Source: Streptomyces pseudovenezuelae | GTDB taxonomy: Bacteria > Actinomycetota > Actinomycetes > Streptomycetales > Streptomycetaceae | Assembly (NCBI RefSeq): GCF_001513955.1 | Contig: NZ_KQ948145.1 | Coordinates: 338,212 to 402,211, forward strand | DNA length: 64,000 bases | Reading direction: 5' to 3' | Part shown: piece by piece, positions 13,218 through 20,922 of the stretch | How positions within the stretch are numbered: the stretch's first letter is position 1 | Layout: each line of letters starts with the position of its first letter | Translations under genes and position numbers: made by a program | Notes under the pieces: model-generated | What the model was told of the DNA's origin: nothing | Seen by the model: the letters and a program-made list of their open reading frames with translations, nothing else | Database searches by the model: none

Positions 13218-13250
13218 TGATCACTTTTGGCGGTATATGGAGCTGATCAC
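13218..13250. promoter_or_regulatory. Two TGATCAC boxes around the putative promoter of the orphan lipoprotein gene
   Basis: TGATCAC occurs at 13218-13224 and 13244-13250, 26 bases apart, each with a palindromic TGATCA core. Between them, reading on the minus strand, lies CATATACC, a possible -10 element. The gene start is 32 bases downstream. This arrangement suggests a repressor site; no regulator is known to me for it. Confidence 0.4.
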
Positions 13251-13397
13251 ATCTATTGCGGCCACTGAAGAGGAAAGGGTTCGGCAACGGACGGCGACAC
13301 GGCGACAACGACCGGGAAGCCCACCCGTGCGGCGCAATCGACGGCGCACGAGGGGCGCGCACGGAGGCACACGATCCGCCAATCCATGCACGTCCCT

Positions 13398-13415
13398 TCA
13401 CACCGGTAGGTGTGA
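13398..13415. repeat. Inverted repeat TCACACC-N4-GGTGTGA
   Basis: A perfect 7-base inverted repeat with a 4-base spacer, in the divergent region between the orphan lipoprotein gene and the small coiled-coil gene at 13486. It could be an operator or a small RNA hairpin. It lies 71 bases before the plus-strand start. Confidence 0.4.
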
Positions 13416-13485
13416 CGCGCAACACTCGCAGGCGCATGACCGTTCCCGTCCAGGGCATCCCCGCCCACGGAAGTGAGGTCACGTC

Positions 13486-13776
13486 ATGTCCGTGAACGAC
13501 GAACTGGCAGCGGCCCAGCGCTCGCTCGACGAGGTGCTCAGGTATGTCAAGCGCCTGGAGCAGCAGCTGGGCAGCGGCGGTCTGGAGATGCGCCGTGTGC
13601 GGATCGACGCCGACCGCCTGCGCGAGAGCCTCGCACTGCTGAGGGAGACCGACCCGGCGCTCGCCAAGGCCCGCCGCCCGGATCTCGTCTCCATCTCCGA
13701 CACCCCGTACGACAACACCCTGTGGACGGACTCGGACGACGAGGGACTCGGCGCCCGCGACCGCCGAGCCCCCTGA
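13486..13776 (+). CDS. Small coiled-coil protein of unknown function
   Basis: A 96-residue soluble protein with heptad-like helices across residues 3-55 (ELAAAQRSLDEVLRYVKRLEQQL, interrupted by a GSGG turn) and a disordered acidic C-terminus. No known domain is recognised. The ATG at 13486-13488 has GAAGTGAGG upstream. It ends 18 bases before the succinate dehydrogenase anchor gene and is probably co-transcribed with it. A role in the assembly of that complex is possible but is only inferred from position. Confidence 0.75.
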   Translation: MSVNDELAAAQRSLDEVLRYVKRLEQQLGSGGLEMRRVRIDADRLRESLALLRETDPALAKARRPDLVSISDTPYDNTLWTDSDDEGLGARDRRAP

Positions 13777-13794
13777 CCCGACCGGAGTCAAGCG

Positions 13795-14631
13795 TTGGCC
13801 ACTGGTACGGAACCCCCCGACACCGAATCCCATACCGTGAGCGGCGGCGTACGCACCGGTACGCGCGCCGCGATCGACGCCCCGCACCTGCGCACCGACC
13901 GCTGGTGGCTGGCGCCCGCCGCCACGGCCGCGGGGCTGCTCGCCTTCATCGTGTACTCGACCTGGCGGGCCTTCGCCGACACGGACTACTACGCGGCGCC
14001 GTACGTCTCGCCGTTCTACTCGCCCTGCCTGGCCGAGCGCTGCGCGCCCATGCGCCACGGCCCCAACTGGGAGCTCTTCGGCAGCTGGTGGGGTATCTCC
14101 CCCGCGATCATCATCCTGATCTTCCCGCTCGGCTTCCGGCTGACCTGCTACTACTACCGCAAGGCCTACTACCGGGGCTTCTGGGCGTCCCCGCCGGCCT
14201 GCGCGGTGGCCGAGCCGCACAAGAAGTACACCGGTGAGACCCGCTTCCCGCTGATCCTGCAGAACATCCACCGGTACTTCTTCTACGCCGCGATCGTGGT
14301 CGCCGGCATCCTGACCTACGACACCGTGCTCTCCTTCCGCAACGAGAAGTACGAGTGGGGCCACATGGGCCTCGGCACCCTGGTGTTCCTGGTCAACATC
14401 GTGCTGATCTGGGCTTACACGATCTCGTGCCACTCCTGCCGGCACATCGTCGGCGGCAAGCTCCGGCACTTCTCCAAGCACCCCGTGCGCTACAGGGCGT
14501 GGCAGTTCGTCGGGAAGCTCAACGCCCGGCACATGCAGCTCGCCTGGGCGTCGCTGGTGAGCGTGGCACTCGCCGATTTCTACGTCTTCCTGGTCGCCTC
14601 CGGCGCTTTCGATGATCCGCGCTTCTTCTAG
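13795..14631 (+). CDS. sdhC: Sdh1-type succinate dehydrogenase membrane anchor subunit
   Basis: A 278-residue protein with five hydrophobic helices (about 40-58, 100-118, 161-180, 192-210, 250-271). It matches in size and gene order the anchor subunit of the actinobacterial Sdh1 complex, which passes electrons from succinate to menaquinone. Conserved-looking His residues (H159, H190, H217, H246) could bind haem. Two cysteine clusters stand out: C78-x4-C83 with H88 in the first external loop, and C212-H-x-C215-x-H217 after helix 4. The start is a TTG (13795-13797) with GGAG upstream; no ATG or GTG fits better. The gene is followed after 17 bases by the flavoprotein gene. Confidence 0.85.
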   Translation: MATGTEPPDTESHTVSGGVRTGTRAAIDAPHLRTDRWWLAPAATAAGLLAFIVYSTWRAFADTDYYAAPYVSPFYSPCLAERCAPMRHGPNWELFGSWWGISPAIIILIFPLGFRLTCYYYRKAYYRGFWASPPACAVAEPHKKYTGETRFPLILQNIHRYFFYAAIVVAGILTYDTVLSFRNEKYEWGHMGLGTLVFLVNIVLIWAYTISCHSCRHIVGGKLRHFSKHPVRYRAWQFVGKLNARHMQLAWASLVSVALADFYVFLVASGAFDDPRFF

Positions 14632-14648
14632 ATTGAAGGTGCCTTCTG

Positions 14649-16583
14649 ATGTCCGTGGTCGACCGGCAGGAATGGGACGTCGTCGTGGTCGGCGCCGGAG
14701 GGGCCGGTCTCAGGGCCGCCATCGAGGCCCGCGAGCGCGGTGCCCGTACGGCGGTGATCTGCAAGTCGCTGTTCGGCAAGGCGCACACCGTGATGGCCGA
14801 GGGCGGGATCGCGGCCAGCATGGGCAACGCCAACGCGCACGACAACTGGCAGGTCCACTTCCGCGACACCATGCGCGGCGGGAAGTTCCTCAACCAGTGG
14901 CGCATGGCCGAACTGCACGCCCAGGAGGCCCCGGACCGGGTCTGGGAGCTGGAGACCTGGGGCGCCCTGTTCGACCGCACCAAGGACGGCCGGATCTCCC
15001 AGCGCAACTTCGGCGGCCATGAGTACCCGCGCCTCGCCCACGTCGGCGACCGCACGGGCCTGGAACTGATCCGCACCCTCCAGCAGAAGATCGTCTCGCT
15101 CCAGCAGGAGGACAAGAAGGAGACCGGCGACTACGAGTCCCGCCTGAAGATCTACCAGGAGTGCACGGTCACCCGGGTCCTGAAAGACGGCTCCCGCGTC
15201 TCCGGTGTCTTCGCCTACGACCGTGAGACCGGCCGTTTCTTCGTCCTCGAAGCCCCGGCCGTGGTGATCGCGACCGGTGGCATCGGCAAGTCCTTCAAGG
15301 TGACGTCGAACTCGTGGGAGTACACGGGCGACGGGCACGCGCTGGCGCTGCTCGCGGGCGCTCCGCTGCTGAACATGGAGTTCGTGCAGTTCCACCCGAC
15401 CGGCATGGTCTGGCCCCCATCGGTGAAGGGCATCCTCGTCACCGAGTCGGTCCGCGGCGACGGCGGGGTGCTCAGGAACTCCGAGGGCAAGCGGTTCATG
15501 TTCGAGTACATCCCCGACGTCTTCAAGGAGAAGTACGCCCAGTCGGAGGAGGAGGGCGACCGCTGGTACGAGGACCCGGACAACAACCGGCGTCCCCCCG
15601 AGCTGCTCCCCCGCGACGAGGTGGCCCGCGCGATCAACTCCGAGGTGAAGGCCGGCCGGGGTTCCCCGCACGGCGGGGTCTTCCTCGACGTCTCGACACG
15701 GATGCCCGCCGAGGTCATCCGGCGCCGGCTCCCCTCGATGTACCACCAGTTCAAGGAGCTGGCGGACGTCGACATCACGGCCGAGCCGATGGAGGTCGGG
15801 CCGACCTGTCACTACGTGATGGGCGGGATCGCGGTCGAGTCGGACACGGCGGCGGCACGCGGGGTGCCGGGGCTGTTCGCGGCCGGTGAGGTCGCGGGCG
15901 GGATGCACGGCTCGAACCGGCTCGGCGGCAACTCCCTGTCCGACCTGCTGGTGTTCGGGCGCCGGGCGGGCTGGCACGCGGCGGAGCACGCGACCGCGCT
16001 CGCGGCGGCACGTCCGCCGGTGGACGAGGCCCAGGTGGACGCGGCGGCGGCCGAGGCGCTCCGGCCGTTCTCGGCGGAGGGCGCCGAGCCCGCCGTAGGA
16101 CCTCCTGAGAACCCCTACACCCTCCACCAGGAACTCCAGCAGGCGATGAACGACCTGGTCGGCATCATCCGCCGGGAGGGCGAGATGGAGCAGGCCCTGG
16201 AGAAGCTCGCGGATCTCCGGGTACGGGCCCGGCGGGCCGGGGTCGAGGGGCACCGGCAGTTCAACCCGGGCTGGCACCTCGCGCTGGACCTCAGGAACAT
16301 GCTGCTGGTCAGCGAGTGCGTGGCACGGGCCGCGCTGGAGCGGACCGAGTCGCGCGGCGGGCACACCCGCGAGGACCATCCGGCGATGGACCGCAAGTGG
16401 CGCAACGTCAACCTGCTGTGCCAACTGACCGACCCGACGGGCGGGTTGGCGGCCACGGACCCGGTCCGGGGGCAGATCGACCTCACCCGTGAGACCACCG
16501 ACCCCATCCGCGCCGACCTGCTCGCCCTCTTCGACAAGGAGGAGCTGGTCAAGTACCTCGCCGAAGAGGAGCTGTACGAATGA
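14649..16583 (+). CDS. sdhA: Succinate dehydrogenase flavoprotein subunit
   Basis: A 644-residue FAD-binding catalytic subunit that oxidises succinate to fumarate. The dinucleotide-binding motif VVVVGAGGAGLRAA is at residues 11-24. His46 in KAHTVMAEGG is in the position that covalently binds FAD in fumarate reductase/succinate dehydrogenase. The substrate region includes FHPTGMVWP and the motif GGNSLSDLLVFGRRAG. Length and order (anchor, flavoprotein, Fe-S) fit the Sdh1 class of mycobacteria and Streptomyces. The ATG at 14649 is preceded by GAAGG. The last four bases overlap the start of sdhB (ATGA). Confidence 0.95.
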   Translation: MSVVDRQEWDVVVVGAGGAGLRAAIEARERGARTAVICKSLFGKAHTVMAEGGIAASMGNANAHDNWQVHFRDTMRGGKFLNQWRMAELHAQEAPDRVWELETWGALFDRTKDGRISQRNFGGHEYPRLAHVGDRTGLELIRTLQQKIVSLQQEDKKETGDYESRLKIYQECTVTRVLKDGSRVSGVFAYDRETGRFFVLEAPAVVIATGGIGKSFKVTSNSWEYTGDGHALALLAGAPLLNMEFVQFHPTGMVWPPSVKGILVTESVRGDGGVLRNSEGKRFMFEYIPDVFKEKYAQSEEEGDRWYEDPDNNRRPPELLPRDEVARAINSEVKAGRGSPHGGVFLDVSTRMPAEVIRRRLPSMYHQFKELADVDITAEPMEVGPTCHYVMGGIAVESDTAAARGVPGLFAAGEVAGGMHGSNRLGGNSLSDLLVFGRRAGWHAAEHATALAAARPPVDEAQVDAAAAEALRPFSAEGAEPAVGPPENPYTLHQELQQAMNDLVGIIRREGEMEQALEKLADLRVRARRAGVEGHRQFNPGWHLALDLRNMLLVSECVARAALERTESRGGHTREDHPAMDRKWRNVNLLCQLTDPTGGLAATDPVRGQIDLTRETTDPIRADLLALFDKEELVKYLAEEELYE

Positions 16584-17356
16584 GCGGCTACACGGCCCAC
16601 TTCAAGGTGTGGCGCGGTGATGTGAAGGGCGGCGACCTGGAGGACTTCAAGGTCGAGGTCAACGACGGCGAGGTGGTCCTGGACATCATCCACCGCCTCC
16701 AGGCCACCCAGGCGCCCGACCTCGCCGTCCGCTGGAACTGCAAGGCGGGCAAGTGCGGTTCGTGCTCGGCGGAGATCAACGGGCGGCCGCGGCTGATGTG
16801 CATGACCCGCATGTCGGTGTTCACCCAGGAGGAGACGATCACCGTCACTCCGCTGCGGGCCTTCCCGGTGGTGCGGGACCTGGTCACGAACGTCGGCTTC
16901 AACTACCAGAAGGCGCGCGAGGTCCCGGCGTTCGTGCCACCGGCCGGTCTCGGTCCCGGCGAGTACCGGATGATGCAGGAGGACGTGGACCGCTCGCAGG
17001 AGTTCCGCAAGTGCATCGAGTGCTTCCTGTGCCAGGACACCTGCCATGTGGTCCGTGACCACGAGGAGAACAAGCCCGCCTTCGCGGGCCCGCGCTTCCT
17101 CATGCGGGTGGCGGAGCTGGACATGCACCCGCTGGACGCGGCCGAGGAGTCCGGCCTGGACCGCAAGAAGACGGCCCAGGACGAGCACGGGCTCGGCTAC
17201 TGCAACATCACCAAGTGCTGCACGGAGGTCTGCCCCGAGGGCATCAAGATCACGGACAACGCGCTGATCCCCCTGAAGGAGAGGGCCGTCGACCGCAAGT
17301 ACGACCCGCTGGTGTGGCTGGGCTCGAAGATCAGGAGGCGCTCCTCAGCAGAGTGA
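16580..17356 (+). CDS. sdhB: Succinate dehydrogenase iron-sulfur subunit
   Basis: A 258-residue electron-transfer subunit linking the flavoprotein to the membrane anchor. The plant-type [2Fe-2S] ligands are C54, C59, C62 and C74. The C-terminal ferredoxin-like domain carries C145-xx-C148-xx-C151-xxx-C155 and C208...C213-C214-xxx-C218-P for the [4Fe-4S] and [3Fe-4S] centres. Start and stop are coupled to sdhA by an ATGA overlap. The 3' end overlaps the convergent phosphotransferase gene by 26 bases, so there is no room for a separate terminator. Confidence 0.95.
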   Translation: MSGYTAHFKVWRGDVKGGDLEDFKVEVNDGEVVLDIIHRLQATQAPDLAVRWNCKAGKCGSCSAEINGRPRLMCMTRMSVFTQEETITVTPLRAFPVVRDLVTNVGFNYQKAREVPAFVPPAGLGPGEYRMMQEDVDRSQEFRKCIECFLCQDTCHVVRDHEENKPAFAGPRFLMRVAELDMHPLDAAEESGLDRKKTAQDEHGLGYCNITKCCTEVCPEGIKITDNALIPLKERAVDRKYDPLVWLGSKIRRRSSAE

Positions 17357-18311
17357 GCACCTCCCCGAGGTTGTGCTCGGCGATCTCCCGCATCCCCTCC
17401 GGGTGCGGGAAGTCGCCCTCCACGAGACGCAGGGGGCCCGCGACGAGGGAGAGGTGCATCGCGAGGCGGTAGAGACGGAGGCGGTCCTCGTCCAGCTCCC
17501 GGGCCGGGGCCCGCAGGACGTCGTAGCGCTCCTGGAAGCGGATCCGCAGGAAGACGTGCTCCCACTCGACGTCGAAGTACATCAGCCCTTCCACGTCGAT
17601 CAGCGCGGGCCGCCCCCGGTCGTCCAACAGGACATGGTCGGGGCCGAGTTCGCCGTGGATGAGGGAGTGCCGGTCGCGGGGCCGTACCGCCGCGTCGAGC
17701 CGCCGCAGGCTCTCCTCCAGGTCCTCGCGCACCCCTGCGATCCGTTCGTCCCGCAGGGCGGCCTCCCCGATGTCCCGCAGGGCGCCCTCGGTGACGCGCC
17801 GGGACGCCGAACTCCCGTACGAGGTACCCCCGTTGTCGACGAGCCCGACCTTGCCGAAGGCGGGTCCCTGCTGCGCGTGCAGGGTCGCCAGTTCGCCGGC
17901 GAGCTGCTCCAGCGCGGCGCGCCCCGCCACCGGGTCCCGCTCCAGGGCGTCCTCCAGGCTGCCGCCCCGCAGGTCCTCGACGACCACGGCGTCCCTTTCG
18001 GCGTCGGCGTGCAGCAGGCGCGGGGTCCGGACCCCGGCGGCCACGAGCCGGTCGTGGGCCGCGGTGAACACGCCGCGGCTGGTGCCGGCGGAGAAGGGGT
18101 CGCGGAGGTCGGAGGGTCCGGCGTCCCAGTAGTCCTCGTCCGGTGACCAGACGTAGGCGACGACGGTCGTGTCGTCGTCGAGGAGCAGCCGGTAGACACC
18201 CTTCTTGGTCCCGCCGCGGAGACGGGTGACGCCTTTGAGGGCGCGGCCGGTCGCGGCGCGGGCGAGGGGGGCGAGGTCGTCGCGGGTGAGGTGTCTGCGG
18301 GTGCTGGTCAT
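17331..18311 (-). CDS. APH/choline-kinase-fold phosphotransferase with altered catalytic motif
   Basis: A 326-residue protein with the kinase-like fold of aminoglycoside and small-molecule phosphotransferases. A glycine-rich strand (LRGGTKKGVYRL, 31-42) is followed by the VVEDLRGGSLEDAL segment. The catalytic-loop equivalent is HGELGPDHVLL (219-229), where Glu221 replaces the usual Asp and His226 the usual Asn. The metal-binding Asp239 in LIDVEGL is kept. The substrate is unknown; the E-for-D change may be typical of this subfamily. The ATG (18309-18311) overlaps the stop of the GH18-like gene (ATGA), so the two are co-translated. It faces sdhB with a 26-base overlap. Confidence 0.85.
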   Translation of the reverse strand: MTSTRRHLTRDDLAPLARAATGRALKGVTRLRGGTKKGVYRLLLDDDTTVVAYVWSPDEDYWDAGPSDLRDPFSAGTSRGVFTAAHDRLVAAGVRTPRLLHADAERDAVVVEDLRGGSLEDALERDPVAGRAALEQLAGELATLHAQQGPAFGKVGLVDNGGTSYGSSASRRVTEGALRDIGEAALRDERIAGVREDLEESLRRLDAAVRPRDRHSLIHGELGPDHVLLDDRGRPALIDVEGLMYFDVEWEHVFLRIRFQERYDVLRAPARELDEDRLRLYRLAMHLSLVAGPLRLVEGDFPHPEGMREIAEHNLGEVLTLLRSAS

Positions 18312-19462
18312 TCGGCCGATCGTGGCAGTGCGGTGGGCCGGACCGCAGGTGCTTTTCCGGCGACCCAGTCCCTCTCGTACGCCCTCCAGTCCGCCTCCGT
18401 CGCCGCGAAGTCGACGTACAGCGCCACCCCGAAGCAGGCCCGGTCCGCGTCCGTGCGGGAGAGCCCCAGGCGGACGCCTCGCACCGCGCCGGGGACGGTC
18501 TCGGCGAAGGCCCAGTGGTCGAAGTTGTTCTCGCGGTAGAAGGGCAGGCCCATCAGCAGGTCGGTGGACTCGGGCGTGACCTCCAGGGCCAGTGAGGTCT
18601 GCTGGGCGACATAGCCGCCGTAGAGGCTCTCCAGCGGTGTGCCGGTGTCGTACGACATCACCGCGATCTGGTCGACCCGGCGCGCGACCTGGCCGAAGTA
18701 TGCCTGCGACCACCACTTGTGGTGCCCGGCGAGTGTCCCCGTGACGGAGTGCAGCGCGGGCAGCGGGTCGATCTGGTGGGCGGCGACCGAGAGGGGCACG
18801 CCATGGGCGCGGGTGACCTGGTGGAGGGTGTCGAGGAGGTCGAGGTAGTGCTCGTCCCCGGAGTGCAGGGGCTCCAGGTCGAAGTGGGCTCCGTCGAACC
18901 CGGCGGCGAGGATCTGCCGGGTGGACCGCACGACGGCGGCTCGGGTGTCCGGCTCGGCGAGGCGCATGCCGTCCGGGCTCTCGGTGGCGAGCTTGTCACC
19001 GAGCCAGGCCTGGACGCGGATGCCGGGGGCCGCCCTGTGCACGGCGCCGATCAGCCAGGCCGCCTTCGGATACGCCGAGGCCGGCAGCGTTCCGTCGTGC
19101 TCCAGGGGTCCGGCGTGGACGTACAGGTCCCGGATCCCGGTGCCGGCCAGGCGCCGGGCGAAGGCGGTGACGTCGGCGTCGGTCCTGCGGCCGTCCACCC
19201 AGGCGTGACCGAGCCAGATCGCGTCCTTGCCACGGGTGTGGGTGCCGTCGGCCGGGGAGCCGGCGTAGTTGAGGCGGAGGGCGACGGCCACGGTCAGGAG
19301 GGGGACGAGGACGACGAGCGCGAGCCCGAGAGCACCCCGGCGGATCCAGCGGCGGCGTCCCGGCTTCGACGCCGGTGCCTTCTTCTCCTTCTCCGCCTCG
19401 CCTTCCCCGACCCCGTTCCCGTCCCCGTCCCCGTCGGTCCGCCCGTCCTGCGCCGGTGACAT
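18308..19462 (-). CDS. Membrane-anchored GH18-like TIM-barrel protein
   Basis: A 384-residue protein with an acidic/Lys-rich cytoplasmic start and one membrane helix at about 43-65 (LGLALVVLVPLLTVAVAL). The extracellular domain resembles family 18 glycoside hydrolases and their relatives: FDGAHFDLEPLHSG corresponds to the DGxxxDxE active-site strand with the catalytic Glu present, and VDQIAVMSYDTG to the later strand with the MxYD motif. The substrate could be chitin, a cell-wall glycan or a non-hydrolytic ligand; I cannot say. The ATG (19460-19462) follows GGGGAG. It is coupled with the downstream phosphotransferase gene. Confidence 0.78.
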   Translation of the reverse strand: MSPAQDGRTDGDGDGNGVGEGEAEKEKKAPASKPGRRRWIRRGALGLALVVLVPLLTVAVALRLNYAGSPADGTHTRGKDAIWLGHAWVDGRRTDADVTAFARRLAGTGIRDLYVHAGPLEHDGTLPASAYPKAAWLIGAVHRAAPGIRVQAWLGDKLATESPDGMRLAEPDTRAAVVRSTRQILAAGFDGAHFDLEPLHSGDEHYLDLLDTLHQVTRAHGVPLSVAAHQIDPLPALHSVTGTLAGHHKWWSQAYFGQVARRVDQIAVMSYDTGTPLESLYGGYVAQQTSLALEVTPESTDLLMGLPFYRENNFDHWAFAETVPGAVRGVRLGLSRTDADRACFGVALYVDFAATEADWRAYERDWVAGKAPAVRPTALPRSAE

Positions 19463-19542
19463 CGCTCCCCCGTCCGTTCGTCGTACCCCCGCCCGTCCCA
19501 CCCCGCTCGCGCCCCCGCATTCCGCCCCATACGCTCCGAAAC

Positions 19543-20922
19543 GTGACGTCATCCTTCGTACGGGGTCGACCGCGGCGGAGCCGCTCGCACATATCCGTGC
19601 GGGTGGCGCATGCCCTGCTGGGTGTGGTGGCCGGGGTCGCGTGGCTGGTGTTGCCATGGATGACGATCAACGACGACGCTCCGGTTGCGGGCGCCCGCGC
19701 CAGCGCCGCCCCGGCCGAGGCCGAGTCCTCCGGCAGCGACCTCGTCCTGCCGGTCGCCGTCCTCGTCGTGGTGGTGGCCCTCGCCGCCTACGGCTCGGTC
19801 CGCCGCGTACGCCGCACCCGCCGCCGTACGACACCGGCGGCCGCCGGCACGACCCACGTGGGCGCGTACCCCTCCCCCGCGGCCCCGGCCCCGCTCGCCG
19901 GCCTCGACGACCGCTCCCGGGCCGCTCTGGTCGCCGCCGACAACCGTCTGCGCACCCTGCGCGAGGAAATCACCTTCGCGGCGGCCGGCCCGGGTCCCGA
20001 GGCGATGACCCCGTTCACCGGGGCGGCCGGAGCGGCGGAGGCCGAGCTGGCGGCGGCGTGCGCGATACGGCGGCGGTACGAGGAGGGCGTACCCGAGGAG
20101 GCGGCCGCCCTCGCCGGGGTCGTGGGCCGCTGCGAGGAGGCCGAGCGGCGGCTGACCGGCGCGGCGGAGAGCCTGCGTGCCCTGCGGGCGCTGGACCGCG
20201 ACCCGGCCGCGGCCCTGGCGTCGGCCGAGACCCGCTTCCGTGAACTGACCGCCCGCACCACCGGAGCGGAGACCGCGCCGACGGACGACTCCGTCACCGG
20301 GTATGCCGAACTGGCCAAGGACAGCCTGGTCACCGCCACCGTCCACCTCAACCAGACCCACCAGGCCACGGCCTCCGACCGGCCGGAGGACGCGGCCCAC
20401 CACCTTCGTGCGGCGGAGACCGCGATCGCCCGGGCGGACGTGCTGGTGACGGCCGTGACCCGGCTGCGCGAGGTGCGCGCCGAGGCCGCCCGGCTGATCC
20501 CGCCCGCCCTCACGGGTGCGGAGGCGGAACTGGCCCCGTTCCGCGACGGCACCGCACACGAGGGCGAGACCCACGCCCGGCTCCTGCACGCGGACGCGGT
20601 CCTGGCCGCCGTACGCCAGGAGACCACGTCCGGACAGCCGTACGACCCGGTCGGTGTCCTGCGCCGGATCGTGCACGCGAGCGCGCCCCTGGCGACCGGC
20701 CGGTCCGGAGTGCTCCCGGTGGCCGCGCTGCTGGTCGCCCGGGAGTCCGTGGCCGCGGCGGACGACTACGTCACCGTCCACCGCGAGACGGTCGGTGCCG
20801 CGCCCCGTGTCCTGCTGTCCGAGGCACGGCTCACCGGCGATCTCCCGCGCGCGGACGCCCTGGCCCGCGAGGCGCGCGACCTCGCCGAGCGGGACGTACG
20901 GCTGCGCGGGCACACCGCCTAG
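19543..20922 (+). CDS. Membrane protein with long helical domain, related to the tail of TPM-domain proteins
   Basis: A 459-residue protein with two membrane segments near residues 22-36 and 62-80, followed by a long Ala/Arg/Glu-rich helical region. Segments such as LAAADNRLRTLREEITFA, FRELTAR and AKDSLVTATVHLNQ resemble the C-terminal half of actinobacterial TPM (YgcG-like) proteins, but the N-terminal TPM domain is absent. The function is unknown. The GTG at 19543 is chosen because a TACGCT box at 19530-19535 sits 7 bases before it and no ribosome site is visible, which suggests a leaderless message; GTGs near 19597 are alternatives. The 3' stop shares the bases CTAG with the stop of the facing phosphatase gene. 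Confidence 0.75.
   Translation: MTSSFVRGRPRRSRSHISVRVAHALLGVVAGVAWLVLPWMTINDDAPVAGARASAAPAEAESSGSDLVLPVAVLVVVVALAAYGSVRRVRRTRRRTTPAAAGTTHVGAYPSPAAPAPLAGLDDRSRAALVAADNRLRTLREEITFAAAGPGPEAMTPFTGAAGAAEAELAAACAIRRRYEEGVPEEAAALAGVVGRCEEAERRLTGAAESLRALRALDRDPAAALASAETRFRELTARTTGAETAPTDDSVTGYAELAKDSLVTATVHLNQTHQATASDRPEDAAHHLRAAETAIARADVLVTAVTRLREVRAEAARLIPPALTGAEAELAPFRDGTAHEGETHARLLHADAVLAAVRQETTSGQPYDPVGVLRRIVHASAPLATGRSGVLPVAALLVARESVAAADDYVTVHRETVGAAPRVLLSEARLTGDLPRADALAREARDLAERDVRLRGHTA

Noticed and set aside
13111..14532. A 473-codon minus-strand frame over the Sdh anchor gene
   Set aside because: It is antisense to a well-supported membrane protein gene and has no homology-like sequence.
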